From: Halobacillus faecis
GTDB lineage: Bacteria; Bacillota; Bacilli; Bacillales; Halobacillaceae
Reading direction: 5' to 3'
Length of the DNA: 64,000 bases
Assembly: GCF_007991335.1 (NCBI RefSeq)
Contig: NZ_BJYD01000004.1
Location: 218,196 to 282,195 of the forward strand
A model generated the notes under the pieces. That model was not told the origin of the DNA and did no database searches. It saw nothing but the letters and a program-made list of their open reading frames with translations. This document shows positions 25,888 to 33,856 of this stretch, piece by piece; the stretch's first letter is position 1; each line of letters begins with the position of its first letter. Position numbers and translations under genes: made by a program.

Positions 25888-25961
25888 CGTCGTCCTGGGT
25901 GAATAGGCAAACCGATGACGACGAAAACCCATAGGATATTACACAGAAAGGAGGGATTTCG

Positions 25962-26387
25962 ATGTCTGAAAGAAACTTGTTCCTCAGATTCATAGGCACA
26001 GGACTTGAACTCATCCTATCCGGATTCCTCGCCATCCTCTATACAGAAACGCAGAACACAGGGCGCGGCTTCGATCCGAACCCCATCTTTTGGAAAGCGT
26101 TCATCATCATCCATGTCTCGCTGCTCATTCTCATCCCGCTGTTTGCGAAAGGGAGGACGATCGGCATGCTGTTGACGCATCTGACCATCGAAACGAATGC
26201 AGGGAAGCCGCCGACCATCATGCAGATTCTCATCCGTGTCATCCTGGGGTTCGGCCCGGTCATCCTTACACAGGGAATGTGGTATTGGATTTCCTTCGTC
26301 ACCGGTTTGATGGATTCGAAAGGGAGAGGGTGGAGTGAGATCGTCTCCTTTACGACGATTAAATGGAAAGAGCCTCCGTTGGAATAA
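25962..26387 (+). CDS. RDD family membrane protein
   Basis: A 141-residue membrane protein with about three helices. It matches the RDD family, with the aspartate shifted as in many Bacillus members: an R-F-I-G-T-G-L-E opening helix and GRTIGMLLTHLTIETNAGKPPT, the conserved K/R-T-I-G-x4-x-L loop. Some RDD proteins act in sodium/proton exchange or osmotic tolerance; others are unknown. AAAGGAGGG precedes the ATG. Confidence 0.75.
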   Translation: MSERNLFLRFIGTGLELILSGFLAILYTETQNTGRGFDPNPIFWKAFIIIHVSLLILIPLFAKGRTIGMLLTHLTIETNAGKPPTIMQILIRVILGFGPVILTQGMWYWISFVTGLMDSKGRGWSEIVSFTTIKWKEPPLE

Positions 26388-26392
26388 GAGGC

Positions 26393-26689
26393 TCACGCTA
26401 CCACTGCTTTCCGGTATCGGAACAGGCTTGCCCCTATAGCAATGAATGTGATCAACACAAGGATCCAAATCGCATCACGGTAAGCAGAAAAGGATAGGGA
26501 CTGGATCCAGTCATGATAAAGTTCAATGGCGAGCCAGCCGATCGGGAAGATTGGTGCCGCTTTTGCATAGGAAGCGTTCAGCACGGCCTTTCCTTCCTCC
26601 GTTTTTCCCTTCTTCCCCCAGGTAAAGCGTAATAGATAAACGAGCGCTACTAAAAAGATCGGGGTCAAAAAAAGCCCTACAAACATCAT
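26393..26689 (-). CDS. Small membrane protein, unknown
   Basis: A 98-residue protein with three hydrophobic stretches (about 3-21, 46-60, 70-90). It begins on the stop of the upstream 52-residue gene (ATGATG overlap), so the two are coupled. No family was recognised. Confidence 0.6.
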   Translation of the reverse strand: MMFVGLFLTPIFLVALVYLLRFTWGKKGKTEEGKAVLNASYAKAAPIFPIGWLAIELYHDWIQSLSFSAYRDAIWILVLITFIAIGASLFRYRKAVVA

Positions 26690-26844
26690 TTTTCTTCCCC
26701 CTTTTTTGTATGTTCGCTAATGGTTTGATCCAAGTACTCATCCATGGGATTTCTTTGTCCAATATTCTTCAGTCCGTTTCCGATGAAGTAGCCGGCTAAG
26801 GCGATTCCTGCAGCCAGGATGACGGCGTCCAGTGAAAAATCCAT
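26686..26844 (-). CDS. Short single-helix membrane protein, unknown
   Basis: A 52-residue protein beginning MDFSLDAVILAAGIALAGYF, so one N-terminal membrane helix and a charged cytoplasmic tail. The ATG at 26844 follows GGAGG by nine bases. Its stop overlaps the start of the next membrane gene. The short length, clear ribosome site and coupling make it a likely real gene. Confidence 0.65.
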   Translation of the reverse strand: MDFSLDAVILAAGIALAGYFIGNGLKNIGQRNPMDEYLDQTISEHTKKGEEK

Positions 26845-27027
26845 TTTTAACATCCTCCGATTCGTTTATTTTCTCTACTCTATACGTTTGAAAATGAGCA
26901 AGGTTTCAGCGTTAAGATCTCTTTTTCAGAATAAGACAGAAAATTCACTCACTTTATTTACGAAGCAACCTTGGAATGGTAAAATTTATCATTGTAATGG
27001 ATTAAAGAATACAAAGGAGAGAGGACA

Positions 27028-27687
27028 ATGGGAAACGATCTACTCTATGCAAAATCATATTTTGAGAGACTGCCGGAACTTGGGGATCTAGCACCTGAAG
27101 CTTTCAAAGCTTTTGTAGCGTTCGATAAAAAAGCACTTGAACCAGGAAAACTGGATGGTAAATTAAAAGAATTAATCGCTGTAGCGGTTGCTCATGTGAC
27201 GGGATGCCCATATTGTATCGATGTGCATGTGAAAAATGTGAAAAAACAGGAAGCGACAAAAGAGGAAGTTTCAGAAGCAATCCTTGTAGCGACAGCACTT
27301 AAAGCGGGTTCATCCATCGCACACAGTGTGAATGCATTGAATACATACGATGAAAAAGGCGACGATGCTTTATACAAAGCCTCTTACTTCAGCCGGCTTA
27401 AAGAACTTTCCAATCTTAGTGAAGGTGCGTTCCATGCCTTTGTCGATTTTGATCAACAATCGATGAAAGAGGGAGCGATTTCCGCTAAAGATAAAGAGCT
27501 CATTGCCGTAGCGGTCGCCCATACCACAGGCTGTCCGTACTGCATCGATGTTCATACGAAAGGTGCGAAGAAGCAGGGAGCTTCGAAAGAGGAGGTAGCT
27601 GAAGCCATTTTTGTTGCCACGGCATTAAAAGCAGGTTCGGCTATTGCTCACAGTGTGAATGCTTTAAATGCATATGATGATGAATAA
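27028..27687 (+). CDS. Tandem carboxymuconolactone-decarboxylase/AhpD-like protein
   Basis: A 219-residue protein made of two near-identical AhpD-like domains (about residues 1-105 and 112-219). Each carries GCPYCIDVH followed by KEEV(S/A)EAI and a GS(S/A)IAHSVNA ending. The CxxC plus histidine is the redox or base centre of alkylhydroperoxidase D-like proteins. Single-domain members act as multimers, so this fusion supplies two subunits in one chain. The role is probably peroxide or reactive-species handling. AAAGGAGAG precedes the ATG. Confidence 0.85.
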   Translation: MGNDLLYAKSYFERLPELGDLAPEAFKAFVAFDKKALEPGKLDGKLKELIAVAVAHVTGCPYCIDVHVKNVKKQEATKEEVSEAILVATALKAGSSIAHSVNALNTYDEKGDDALYKASYFSRLKELSNLSEGAFHAFVDFDQQSMKEGAISAKDKELIAVAVAHTTGCPYCIDVHTKGAKKQGASKEEVAEAIFVATALKAGSAIAHSVNALNAYDDE

Positions 27688-28146
27688 AGAGATTGTAAAA
27701 GTGTATAACCCCAACGACGCTTAAGTGTTAAGTAGATGTGTGCAGGCACTATAACTCCATTAACGTATAGAATGTTGGGTTCTTTTTTTAGTCAAACTTA
27801 GTAAGGCTAAATAGAGAAAGACGAAAAGGTTTAACCCACTCTGGTCCATTTAAAATTTATTAAATTATGAATGCCTTAAAATAACTGCTAAATATGTAAC
27901 CGTTCTGTCAATATAATTGAAACTAATTCACTAATGAGTGTTCATAAAGAGCAATCCCCGCCTTACTTAAGGGTGGGGATTTTTTTATTCCATAAATCTT
28001 AGTGAATATTTTCCTCTTAAGCCATATTCATTTGAAGTGGATTTAATAAAAGAGTCCACGATTATTTTCCCTTTAGAAAAGCAATTTATCATGGTTTATT
28101 TTATGGATTTTAGTAAATATTAGGGGGTGAAACAGGAGGTGAATGC
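27688..28146. other. Gene-free stretch with terminator and repeat-like sequence
   Basis: Holds a sequence at about 27702-27731 (AACCCCAAC then GCTTAAGTGTT) that is closely repeated near 58780, a possible GTTGGGTT arm further on, and the terminator at 27953-27985. An open stretch before 28146 codes for no recognisable protein. Confidence 0.5.
27953..27985 (+). terminator. Rho-independent terminator
   Basis: AATCCCC/GGGGATT and CCTT/AAGG arms with TTTTTTT following, about 270 bases after the double AhpD gene, perhaps its distal terminator. Confidence 0.75.
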
Positions 28147-28443
28147 ATGAAAATCAAAGGACCGATTTTATTAGGCATATTAATTGCAGCTGTTTTAAAT
28201 GGTTGCGTAGGCAACGAACCAAATGAACCGGAAGATGTGAATTACCAACCCACCCGCTATGACCAGGACGATCAAAGAAACCGCTTGGACAGAGATAACG
28301 GAGAGGATACGAGGCCTGACGTAGATTATCCAATCATCGATCATGAGGAACAGGAAATCGATTTTGGTAACCGGGAAATTGATCTTGAACGACCTTTTGA
28401 AAAAAGGGGCAGTAATGACGATAACGGAGAAATGGATGAATAA
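28147..28443 (+). CDS. Small acidic lipoprotein, unknown
   Basis: A 98-residue protein with signal sequence and lipobox LNGC; the mature part is very hydrophilic and acidic (many Asp, Glu, Arg, Asn), consistent with a disordered surface protein. An AGGAGGTG site precedes the ATG. A weak hairpin (CCCTGGC/GCCAGGG at 28472-28488) follows. No family recognised. Confidence 0.65.
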   Translation: MKIKGPILLGILIAAVLNGCVGNEPNEPEDVNYQPTRYDQDDQRNRLDRDNGEDTRPDVDYPIIDHEEQEIDFGNREIDLERPFEKRGSNDDNGEMDE

Positions 28444-28712
28444 CTGATAAAAAGCACAGATCTGAAAAAGACCCTGGCTTTGCCAGGGCGTATATATCAA
28501 AGTATTAGCCCTCTTCACAGAACTCCACAGGTCATCACCTCAAATTTTGCGAATTCAGTTTAGGACCTGTTCACATTATCTGTCCCCGAAAATCTTATTT
28601 ACAGCAGGAATACTCTAAAAGATGGCGATTTCTAACCCTTGGATGTTCTCACTTATAAGACCTTCATTTACCAGTTTACTTCTAAAACAGTTGTGGTAAC
28701 ATATACATAATT

Positions 28713-28726
28713 AGAACAAGTGTTCG
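28713..28726 (+). promoter_or_regulatory. SOS (LexA) box
   Basis: AGAACAAGTGTTCG matches the Bacillus LexA consensus CGAACRNRYGTTYG at all but the first base. It lies 27 bases upstream of the small WYL gene; DNA damage would be expected to raise its transcription. The rest of the 28444-28752 gap shows no other feature. Confidence 0.7.
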
Positions 28727-28752
28727 TATTTATGTTTAGGGAGTGATCATCA

Positions 28753-28980
28753 ATGAATGGAGTATTGAGAAGGGCTTTAGAGGAGAAGCAGCAACTGGAA
28801 CTCATCTACATGGCTGATCAAGGGAAGATCTCACAAAGGGTCATCCGCGTTGTGTCCATCAAAGAGGAGACAATCTTGGCTTATTGTTATACCCGTAAGA
28901 CGGTCCGGTCATTTAAGCTTGCCAATATTTTGTCTGTCACCCCTTATAAAAAGAGGGGGCAGTATAAAAAGACGCTTTGA
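28753..28980 (+). CDS. Single-domain WYL protein, SOS-box linked
   Basis: A 75-residue protein that is nearly only a WYL-type Sm-fold domain: LELIYMADQGKISQRVIRVVS, then ILAYCYTRKTVRSFKLANILSV. WYL domains bind nucleic acid or nucleotide ligands in regulators of phage defence and DNA damage. Here no DNA-binding helix is attached. Its SOS box suggests a damage-induced ligand-binding or regulatory protein. GGGAGTGATC precedes the ATG. Confidence 0.72.
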   Translation: MNGVLRRALEEKQQLELIYMADQGKISQRVIRVVSIKEETILAYCYTRKTVRSFKLANILSVTPYKKRGQYKKTL

Positions 28981-29049
28981 GATCAAGTCAACGAAATATG
29001 GTAAATGTCCTTGGGCTCTAATGAAAGGGTGAGAGGGATCTTTATAGAA

Positions 29050-29076
29050 AAAGAACCCCAAAAATAGTGGTTCTTT
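29050..29076. terminator. Bidirectional rho-independent terminator
   Basis: AAAGAACC pairs with GGTTCTTT between the WYL gene and the small minus-strand gene. Confidence 0.75.
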
Positions 29077-29263
29077 AGTCTTTCATGGATCCCGCCTCAC
29101 GGGATGTCATTGCGCCTATGCCTTCGTTTACATCCTTTTGAATTTCCTGCTTTACTTTTTGGGGATCTGTTCCGGACTGACGTGGATCAACCATTGAATT
29201 CGGATTCTGCTCCATTCTTCCTTGTCCAGCCCCAGTCCCTGCCTCTTTATGGTTCTTTGCCAT
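29075..29263 (-). CDS. Small hydrophilic protein, faintly SASP-like
   Basis: A 62-residue, Gln/Gly/Lys-rich, cysteine-free protein. The C-terminal half (KQEIQKDVNEGIGAMTSREAGS) is reminiscent of the EIA...LGAxTTSRxNGS core of alpha/beta small acid-soluble spore proteins, but the family's C-terminal part is missing, so this is only a weak likeness. GGAGGTGATT precedes the ATG. It is a plausible spore-associated or stress protein. Confidence 0.55.
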   Translation of the reverse strand: MAKNHKEAGTGAGQGRMEQNPNSMVDPRQSGTDPQKVKQEIQKDVNEGIGAMTSREAGSMKD

Positions 29264-29578
29264 TGTAAATCACCTCCATACCTGTAGGTTTAGCCATAAC
29301 TCAATTATTAATCGGTTATATGGCCCTAATAAAAGTGAGTCTTTTTTAGGGTCTATTAGCCAGATAGAGGACATAAATCGAACGTTTCAACGTTTGGTGT
29401 GTGTCCTTATTTCTACTTTAGGAAGGAATTGGTTTTTTTTTATAGAATCGAACTAAAGAAAAAAATTAAACCCTTTTAAAGGAAGTTAAAATCCAAGAAA
29501 AATAGAAGGAAATACAACATTATTAAAGAATTTGATGTAAAACCGGAAGTGATTTTTGAGGTAGAGGAGGTGAATGTT
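29264..29578. other. Gene-free AT-rich stretch
   Basis: Contains an imperfect inverted repeat around 29370-29406 (AGGACA/TGTCCT arms with AACGTTT direct repeats inside), possibly a terminator or repeat remnant. Nothing else recognised; base composition drops here relative to the core chromosome. Confidence 0.4.
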
Positions 29579-29740
29579 ATGGAGAGGAACCAGGGTGAAA
29601 ACCACAATCTCAAAGAACACATTAAAAACAAATATAGCCACCCCAAGAAAAAAGGATTCCCACAGATCGGACCTCCACCCAAATTGCGAAGGAGGGTTAT
29701 TGATGAATTCAAGACAAGAACCCGAAGAGAAAGTTATTGA
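29579..29740 (+). CDS. Small basic protein, unknown, mobile-element-like
   Basis: A 53-residue lysine/arginine-rich protein. The start has an excellent AGAGGAGGTG ribosome site six bases upstream. It overlaps the next frame (29703-29921) by 38 bases. Short basic proteins in such overlapping pairs are common in phage and integrative elements, but I recognise no family. Confidence 0.45.
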   Translation: MERNQGENHNLKEHIKNKYSHPKKKGFPQIGPPPKLRRRVIDEFKTRTRRESY

Positions 29741-29921
29741 ATGCCAGAAAGAAATGATAAAACAGCAGGAAAAAATTATTGAAGAACTAAAAAACAAGAA
29801 ACACGTCGTTACCGATGAAAACAGATATGTATTTGAAAAATATAATCTTGTAAAATCTAATAGACCGAAAAAAGAATATATCTCACCTTCAGAACGAATA
29901 AGACGAATGAAGAATCTTTAA
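29703..29921 (+). CDS. Small coiled-coil protein, unknown
   Basis: A 72-residue protein starting MNSRQEPEEKVIECQ, with a charged heptad-like helix through about residue 32 and a basic tail. AAGGAGGG precedes the ATG. It is followed at once by the remnant of a replication-type protein, so both may come from an old mobile element. Confidence 0.45.
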   Translation: MNSRQEPEEKVIECQKEMIKQQEKIIEELKNKKHVVTDENRYVFEKYNLVKSNRPKKEYISPSERIRRMKNL

Positions 29922-30114
29922 CTCTTTCATAAATAAATCTAGCATTTGCGTAATAAAGCAGCTCAAAGAAGAAGGAATAATTGAGGTTGAGACAACCAAA
30001 GGACATTATGGAGCAAGTACATTTGAGTTAGTATCAGCCGATTCTAACTCAAATGACAACACATCTGTATTACACCCACTTCAACTAACTCTAAATTGGG
30101 CTCGAAAAATTTAA
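29920..30114 (+). pseudogene. Remnant of a winged-helix replication/initiator-type protein
   Basis: An open 64-codon stretch with no start or ribosome site reads KSSICVIKQLKEEGIIEVE then KGHYGASTFELVS, the recognition helix and wing of a phage/plasmid replication-initiator HTH. The rest of the gene is gone apart from a possible further piece at about 30132-30219. It is unlikely to be translated. Confidence 0.55.
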
Positions 30115-30226
30115 ATTCAATTCCTTTTTAAATGAAAAAATCCTTTCCAGATCAACAACAAACCCTTGAAGAGACAAATCGTTCCAAAGAAATAAAAAAA
30201 CTTTCAAATTCATAGACACCAAACAC

Positions 30227-30266
30227 ACACTTCCTTCGATTATAGAATTGAGGAAGTGTTTTTTTA
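30227..30266 (+). terminator. Rho-independent terminator
   Basis: ACACTTCCT (30227-30235) pairs with AGGAAGTGT (30251-30259), followed by seven T residues, before the DnaD-like gene. Confidence 0.82.
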
Positions 30267-30308
30267 TGCACAAATCCTCCATCTTTCCATAAGAATAGGA
30301 GAATCCAA

Positions 30309-31034
30309 ATGAACTATATCAAAGCGATCAACGCCTTCTACGATCACCAGGAATTTAACCCTCTAACTTCTGCCGCCATCAACCTTTGGCATAGCCTCAT
30401 GCATGTGAATAACAAATCCCGTTGGAAAAAAGAATTCACGGCTTCGATGACCGTCCTTTGTCTGAAATCCAACTTGAGTGAGAGCAGCATTCGGAAAGCA
30501 CGCAAGGAACTCGTGGAGAAAGGGTATGTGACGTTCACTTCGAGACCAGGCAACCAGGCTCCCATCTATCGGATCCTCCCTTTATATGAAGAAATGGACA
30601 ACGAGACCAACAGTGTGGAGGAGACCAGTGGCGGCAAGTCGAACGGCAGCGATACCGGCAAGTCGAACACATTAAGTAAACAAAACGAAACTAAAGAAAA
30701 AGAAGAAGTAGTAGAAACGCCAGCTGAGAATCCCCACCATTTTTACGAAAACAACATCGGGACGTTGTCGCCGTTCATCGCAGAAAAAATCACTCAGTGG
30801 TGTGAAGAGATGTCTGATGAACTCGTCATCCAATCGATGAAGCTTGCGATTGAGAGCAACAAGCGTTTCTTCAGCTATTGTGAAGGCATTCTGAAACAGT
30901 GGCAGCAAGCGGGCGTCCGTACTCTGAGAGGAGCGGAACGAGCCCAGAAGAATCAAAAGAAAAAGAGGACCACTTCAAAGCATGAGAAAAATAAATCCGT
31001 GTTCGATAAGTTGAGAGAGGAGGTACAGATATGA
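30309..31034 (+). CDS. DnaD-like phage replication initiator
   Basis: A 241-residue protein. Residues 1-95 form a winged-helix domain (LSESSIRKARKELVEKGYVTF); residues about 140-210 form a DnaD/DnaB_2 helical domain (FYENNIGTLSPFIAEKITQW, ending KRFFSYCEGILKQW with the family's YxxxIL-xW motif). Such proteins bind the origin and help load helicase in phages and plasmids. The gene overlaps the helicase-loader gene by four bases, forming a replication triad. AGGAGAATCC precedes the ATG. Confidence 0.82.
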   Translation: MNYIKAINAFYDHQEFNPLTSAAINLWHSLMHVNNKSRWKKEFTASMTVLCLKSNLSESSIRKARKELVEKGYVTFTSRPGNQAPIYRILPLYEEMDNETNSVEETSGGKSNGSDTGKSNTLSKQNETKEKEEVVETPAENPHHFYENNIGTLSPFIAEKITQWCEEMSDELVIQSMKLAIESNKRFFSYCEGILKQWQQAGVRTLRGAERAQKNQKKKRTTSKHEKNKSVFDKLREEVQI

Positions 31035-31363
31035 AGAGAGAAGAAGCCATCGAGGTGCTCGAGACGATCAGTGAACTGTATCCGCAAAAGTTCGATATCA
31101 CCGAGCGTGTCGCGAATATGTTGATTCCGAAGCTTTTAGAAATGGATTATCAAGGGGTGATGGCCAAGCTTTCCGATTTCGCCGTAAGTAGTCCGTTCCC
31201 GCCGACCATCGGAGAAATCGCTGTCTATGAACCCGAGGGAAATCCTCACTTGGAGCAGATGAAAGTGTGGGAGGCGGAAGCAGCGGAAGTATCTGATGAG
31301 ATCCGCCAGCGGTTCATGGATAAGCTCCGAACACTCGCAGAGGAGAAGTCCCATGAGTCATAA
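31031..31363 (+). CDS. G39P-like helicase loader/inhibitor
   Basis: A 110-residue all-helical protein like phage SPP1 G39P, which binds the replicative helicase and delivers it to the initiator-bound origin. Features: helical segments around EVLETISELYPQKFDIT and LLEMDYQGVMAKLSDFAVSSPFPPTIGEI, the conserved region of the family. It sits between the DnaD-like initiator and the DnaB-like helicase, overlapping both genes, as in phage replication modules. Confidence 0.75.
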   Translation: MKREEAIEVLETISELYPQKFDITERVANMLIPKLLEMDYQGVMAKLSDFAVSSPFPPTIGEIAVYEPEGNPHLEQMKVWEAEAAEVSDEIRQRFMDKLRTLAEEKSHES

Positions 31364-32591
31364 TCTACAGACTGAACAAGCCGTGTTAGGTATTTTTCTC
31401 GTGGACGGGGAGAAAATCAAGCAGACCACGCTCGCTCCTGAGCATTTCTCCCGACACGACCATCGACGCATTTTCTTAGCAATGCAGCAGGTGGACAACC
31501 AAGAAACACCAGTGGATATGGTAACCGTAACAACGAGTCTCGGAGAAGAGATCGCCCAGGTGGGGGGAGTGAGCTACTTGCTCGGGCTGGCCGAATCCGT
31601 CCCGACAACCGAGAACTATCACTTCTATGAAAAACTCCTCGTTGAATCCTACATGAACCAGCAAATGAGACAGTCGGCGATCAAATACATCGAGTATCCG
31701 AGTGCTGATGCGCTGCTTGGCTTGAAACAGCAGCTGCACCTGATGGATCAGGACCAGGAATCGAATGAACAGACGGTGAAAGAGCAGCTCAATGACATCG
31801 CCATGGAGATGATCTCCTCACCCAAACAGACGGGTTTATCCACCGGATTCGAAGACTATGACAAAATGACCGGAGGCGCGCAGCGTGGCGATTTGATCAT
31901 CGTTGCTGCCCGACCATCGATGGGGAAGACCGCCTTCGCCTTGAATATCGCCATGAACCATTGCAAAAACGGAGGAGCCGTAGACCTGTTCAGTCTGGAA
32001 ATGGGATCCAAGCAGCTGCTGCAGCGGATGATTTCTTCCGAAGCACGCATCGACGGGCAAAAGTGGCGCTCCATGTGTTTCTCCGCTGAAGACTACAAAC
32101 GTTCCTTCCATGCCATCGGGGAAATCGCCGAGTGGAACCTGTCCATTCACGAGCGCCAACAAACCGTTCAGGACATCACCTCAAAAATCAGAGCCTCCGT
32201 AGCTTCCGCCCCCGACCATGATCACCTCATCATCATCGATTACTTGCAGTTGATGAACGCCAAAGGCCGCTATGAACGCCGCGACCTTGAAGTCGGCGCC
32301 ATCACCCGCGAATTGAAACTCCTCGCCCGTGAACTCAACATCCCGATCATCCTCCTTTCCCAACTCTCCCGAAGCGTCGAACAGCGACAAGACAAACGCC
32401 CGATGATGTCTGACTTGAGGGAATCCGGTAACATCGAACAGGACGCTGACGTCATCAGCTTCTTGTACCGCGATGATTACTATTCGCAGGAAGGCAGTGA
32501 TGTGGTGGAGGTGATTTTGAGGAAGCAGAGAAATGGTCCAGTGGGTACGGTGATGTTAGGGTTTCAAAAGGAGTTCGGGCGGTTCGCCTGA
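31353..32591 (+). CDS. DnaB-type replicative helicase, phage-like
   Basis: A 412-residue hexameric replicative helicase. N-terminal helical domain (TEQAVLGIFL), RecA-like domain with Walker A ARPSMGKTA near residue 190, and Walker B IIIDYLQLM. It unwinds DNA at the fork. The start ATG at 31353 is behind AGAGGAGAAG, overlapping the loader gene. It is probably a second helicase beside the host DnaB, carried by a lost phage or element. Base composition is higher than the neighbouring Dnd island. Confidence 0.88.
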   Translation: MSHNLQTEQAVLGIFLVDGEKIKQTTLAPEHFSRHDHRRIFLAMQQVDNQETPVDMVTVTTSLGEEIAQVGGVSYLLGLAESVPTTENYHFYEKLLVESYMNQQMRQSAIKYIEYPSADALLGLKQQLHLMDQDQESNEQTVKEQLNDIAMEMISSPKQTGLSTGFEDYDKMTGGAQRGDLIIVAARPSMGKTAFALNIAMNHCKNGGAVDLFSLEMGSKQLLQRMISSEARIDGQKWRSMCFSAEDYKRSFHAIGEIAEWNLSIHERQQTVQDITSKIRASVASAPDHDHLIIIDYLQLMNAKGRYERRDLEVGAITRELKLLARELNIPIILLSQLSRSVEQRQDKRPMMSDLRESGNIEQDADVISFLYRDDYYSQEGSDVVEVILRKQRNGPVGTVMLGFQKEFGRFA

Positions 32592-32788
32592 TTTGTATTC
32601 GGTGAGTCATAAAATAAAATGACTACCATTGTTCAGATGACCGTAAGCATTATCTTCTAGAGAAAATTCCATTTGTTACAAGCTCCGTTCAATCCATTAC
32701 AGTTCTATACATATCAAGAAAACTCCATTTATTCCGGCTCCTTCCTGTATTATACTGGAAGGAGATTCGAAATAGGGGAGGCCGTATC

Positions 32789-33775
32789 ATGGAATTGAAC
32801 AACAACACACGATTACTCAAACTGAGAGATATCCTTTTCGAAGAGACGGATGAACACCATGAACTGAGTATCCAGGAAATCTGTGAAAAACTGAAGCTCT
32901 ACTTCGGACCAGAAGCGAAATTCGATGCCCGTACGCTCAAGCGTGATATGGACGTGCTCGAAGAAGCGGGAATTGAAATCATCCGGAATACCGGACGTTT
33001 CGGTAAAGTGTATTACAGCTATCAGGACCGCGTCTTCGAGACTTATCAGCTGAGGCTCATCAATGACGCCATCCTATCAGCGAAGTTCATCACCGAAAAA
33101 GAGAAGAAGGATTTGATTGAACGGAACAAGCAGCTGACGAGCAGACATATCGCGAAGACGCTCCCGGACCCGCTGCTCTACTCCCAGTCCGCGAATGACG
33201 ATTATGAACTCGTCAAATTGAGCATCGACAATGTCCACAGGGCGATCTCAGAACAGAAGGTGCTCCGTTACCAGTACGGAAAATACAATATGGACAAAGA
33301 GTTCGAATACCACCGGAACGGCGATACATATCATGTCGAACCCTACGCGCTCATCTGGCAGAACGATTTCTATTATCTGATCGGAAGGTTCCGCGGAAAC
33401 GGGGAGATGCGCCACTACCGCTTGGACCGTATGCGGAACATCGAAATATCGGAAGAACGTTTCAAACGGAAGCAGGATTTCCTTGTCAAAGAATACGTCG
33501 ACCAAAGCTTCCACATGTTCGCAGGGGAGAATGCGTGGATCAAAATTGAATTCGATGCAAGCCTCCTGAACGTCGTCCTCGACCGTTTCGGAAAGGACGC
33601 CTCCATAAAAGCGATCAGTGACGACCGGTTCCTTCTATCTACGAAGGCGAAAATGAGCATCGGCCTCATGGGTTGGATCCTCACCTGGGGCCACAAAGCG
33701 AAAGTCGTCTCACCAGAATCCCTCGTCGCACAAGTGAAAGAAGAAGTGCAAAAGATGTCCAAGCAGTATGAATAG
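32789..33775 (+). CDS. WYL-domain transcriptional regulator
   Basis: A 328-residue regulator: N-terminal winged helix (about 1-80, FDARTLKRDMDVLEEAGIEI), WYL domain (about 150-230, YHVEPYALIWQNDFYYLIG and RHYRLDRM), and a C-terminal WCX-type domain. This layout is common in regulators near defence islands and in DNA-damage or phage response. The neighbouring Dnd island makes a defence role possible, but the gene lies outside the island terminator. GGGGAGGCC precedes the ATG. Confidence 0.86.
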   Translation: MELNNNTRLLKLRDILFEETDEHHELSIQEICEKLKLYFGPEAKFDARTLKRDMDVLEEAGIEIIRNTGRFGKVYYSYQDRVFETYQLRLINDAILSAKFITEKEKKDLIERNKQLTSRHIAKTLPDPLLYSQSANDDYELVKLSIDNVHRAISEQKVLRYQYGKYNMDKEFEYHRNGDTYHVEPYALIWQNDFYYLIGRFRGNGEMRHYRLDRMRNIEISEERFKRKQDFLVKEYVDQSFHMFAGENAWIKIEFDASLLNVVLDRFGKDASIKAISDDRFLLSTKAKMSIGLMGWILTWGHKAKVVSPESLVAQVKEEVQKMSKQYE

Positions 33776-33856
33776 AGAACATGTGTTGGGAGTGCAAATT
33801 TTTGATCACCCCATCCGTTATCCTTGAGTTAACACAAATCAAGGAGGAACAAACAC

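Noticed and set aside
25760..25906. 48-codon frame through the orphan terminator
   Set aside because: Its end lies inside and beyond a terminator hairpin, and the ribosome site is poor, so it is kept only as part of the transcript question.
30309..32591. Intact prophage
   Set aside because: Only the replication triad is present; no integrase, structural, lysis or repressor gene lies nearby.
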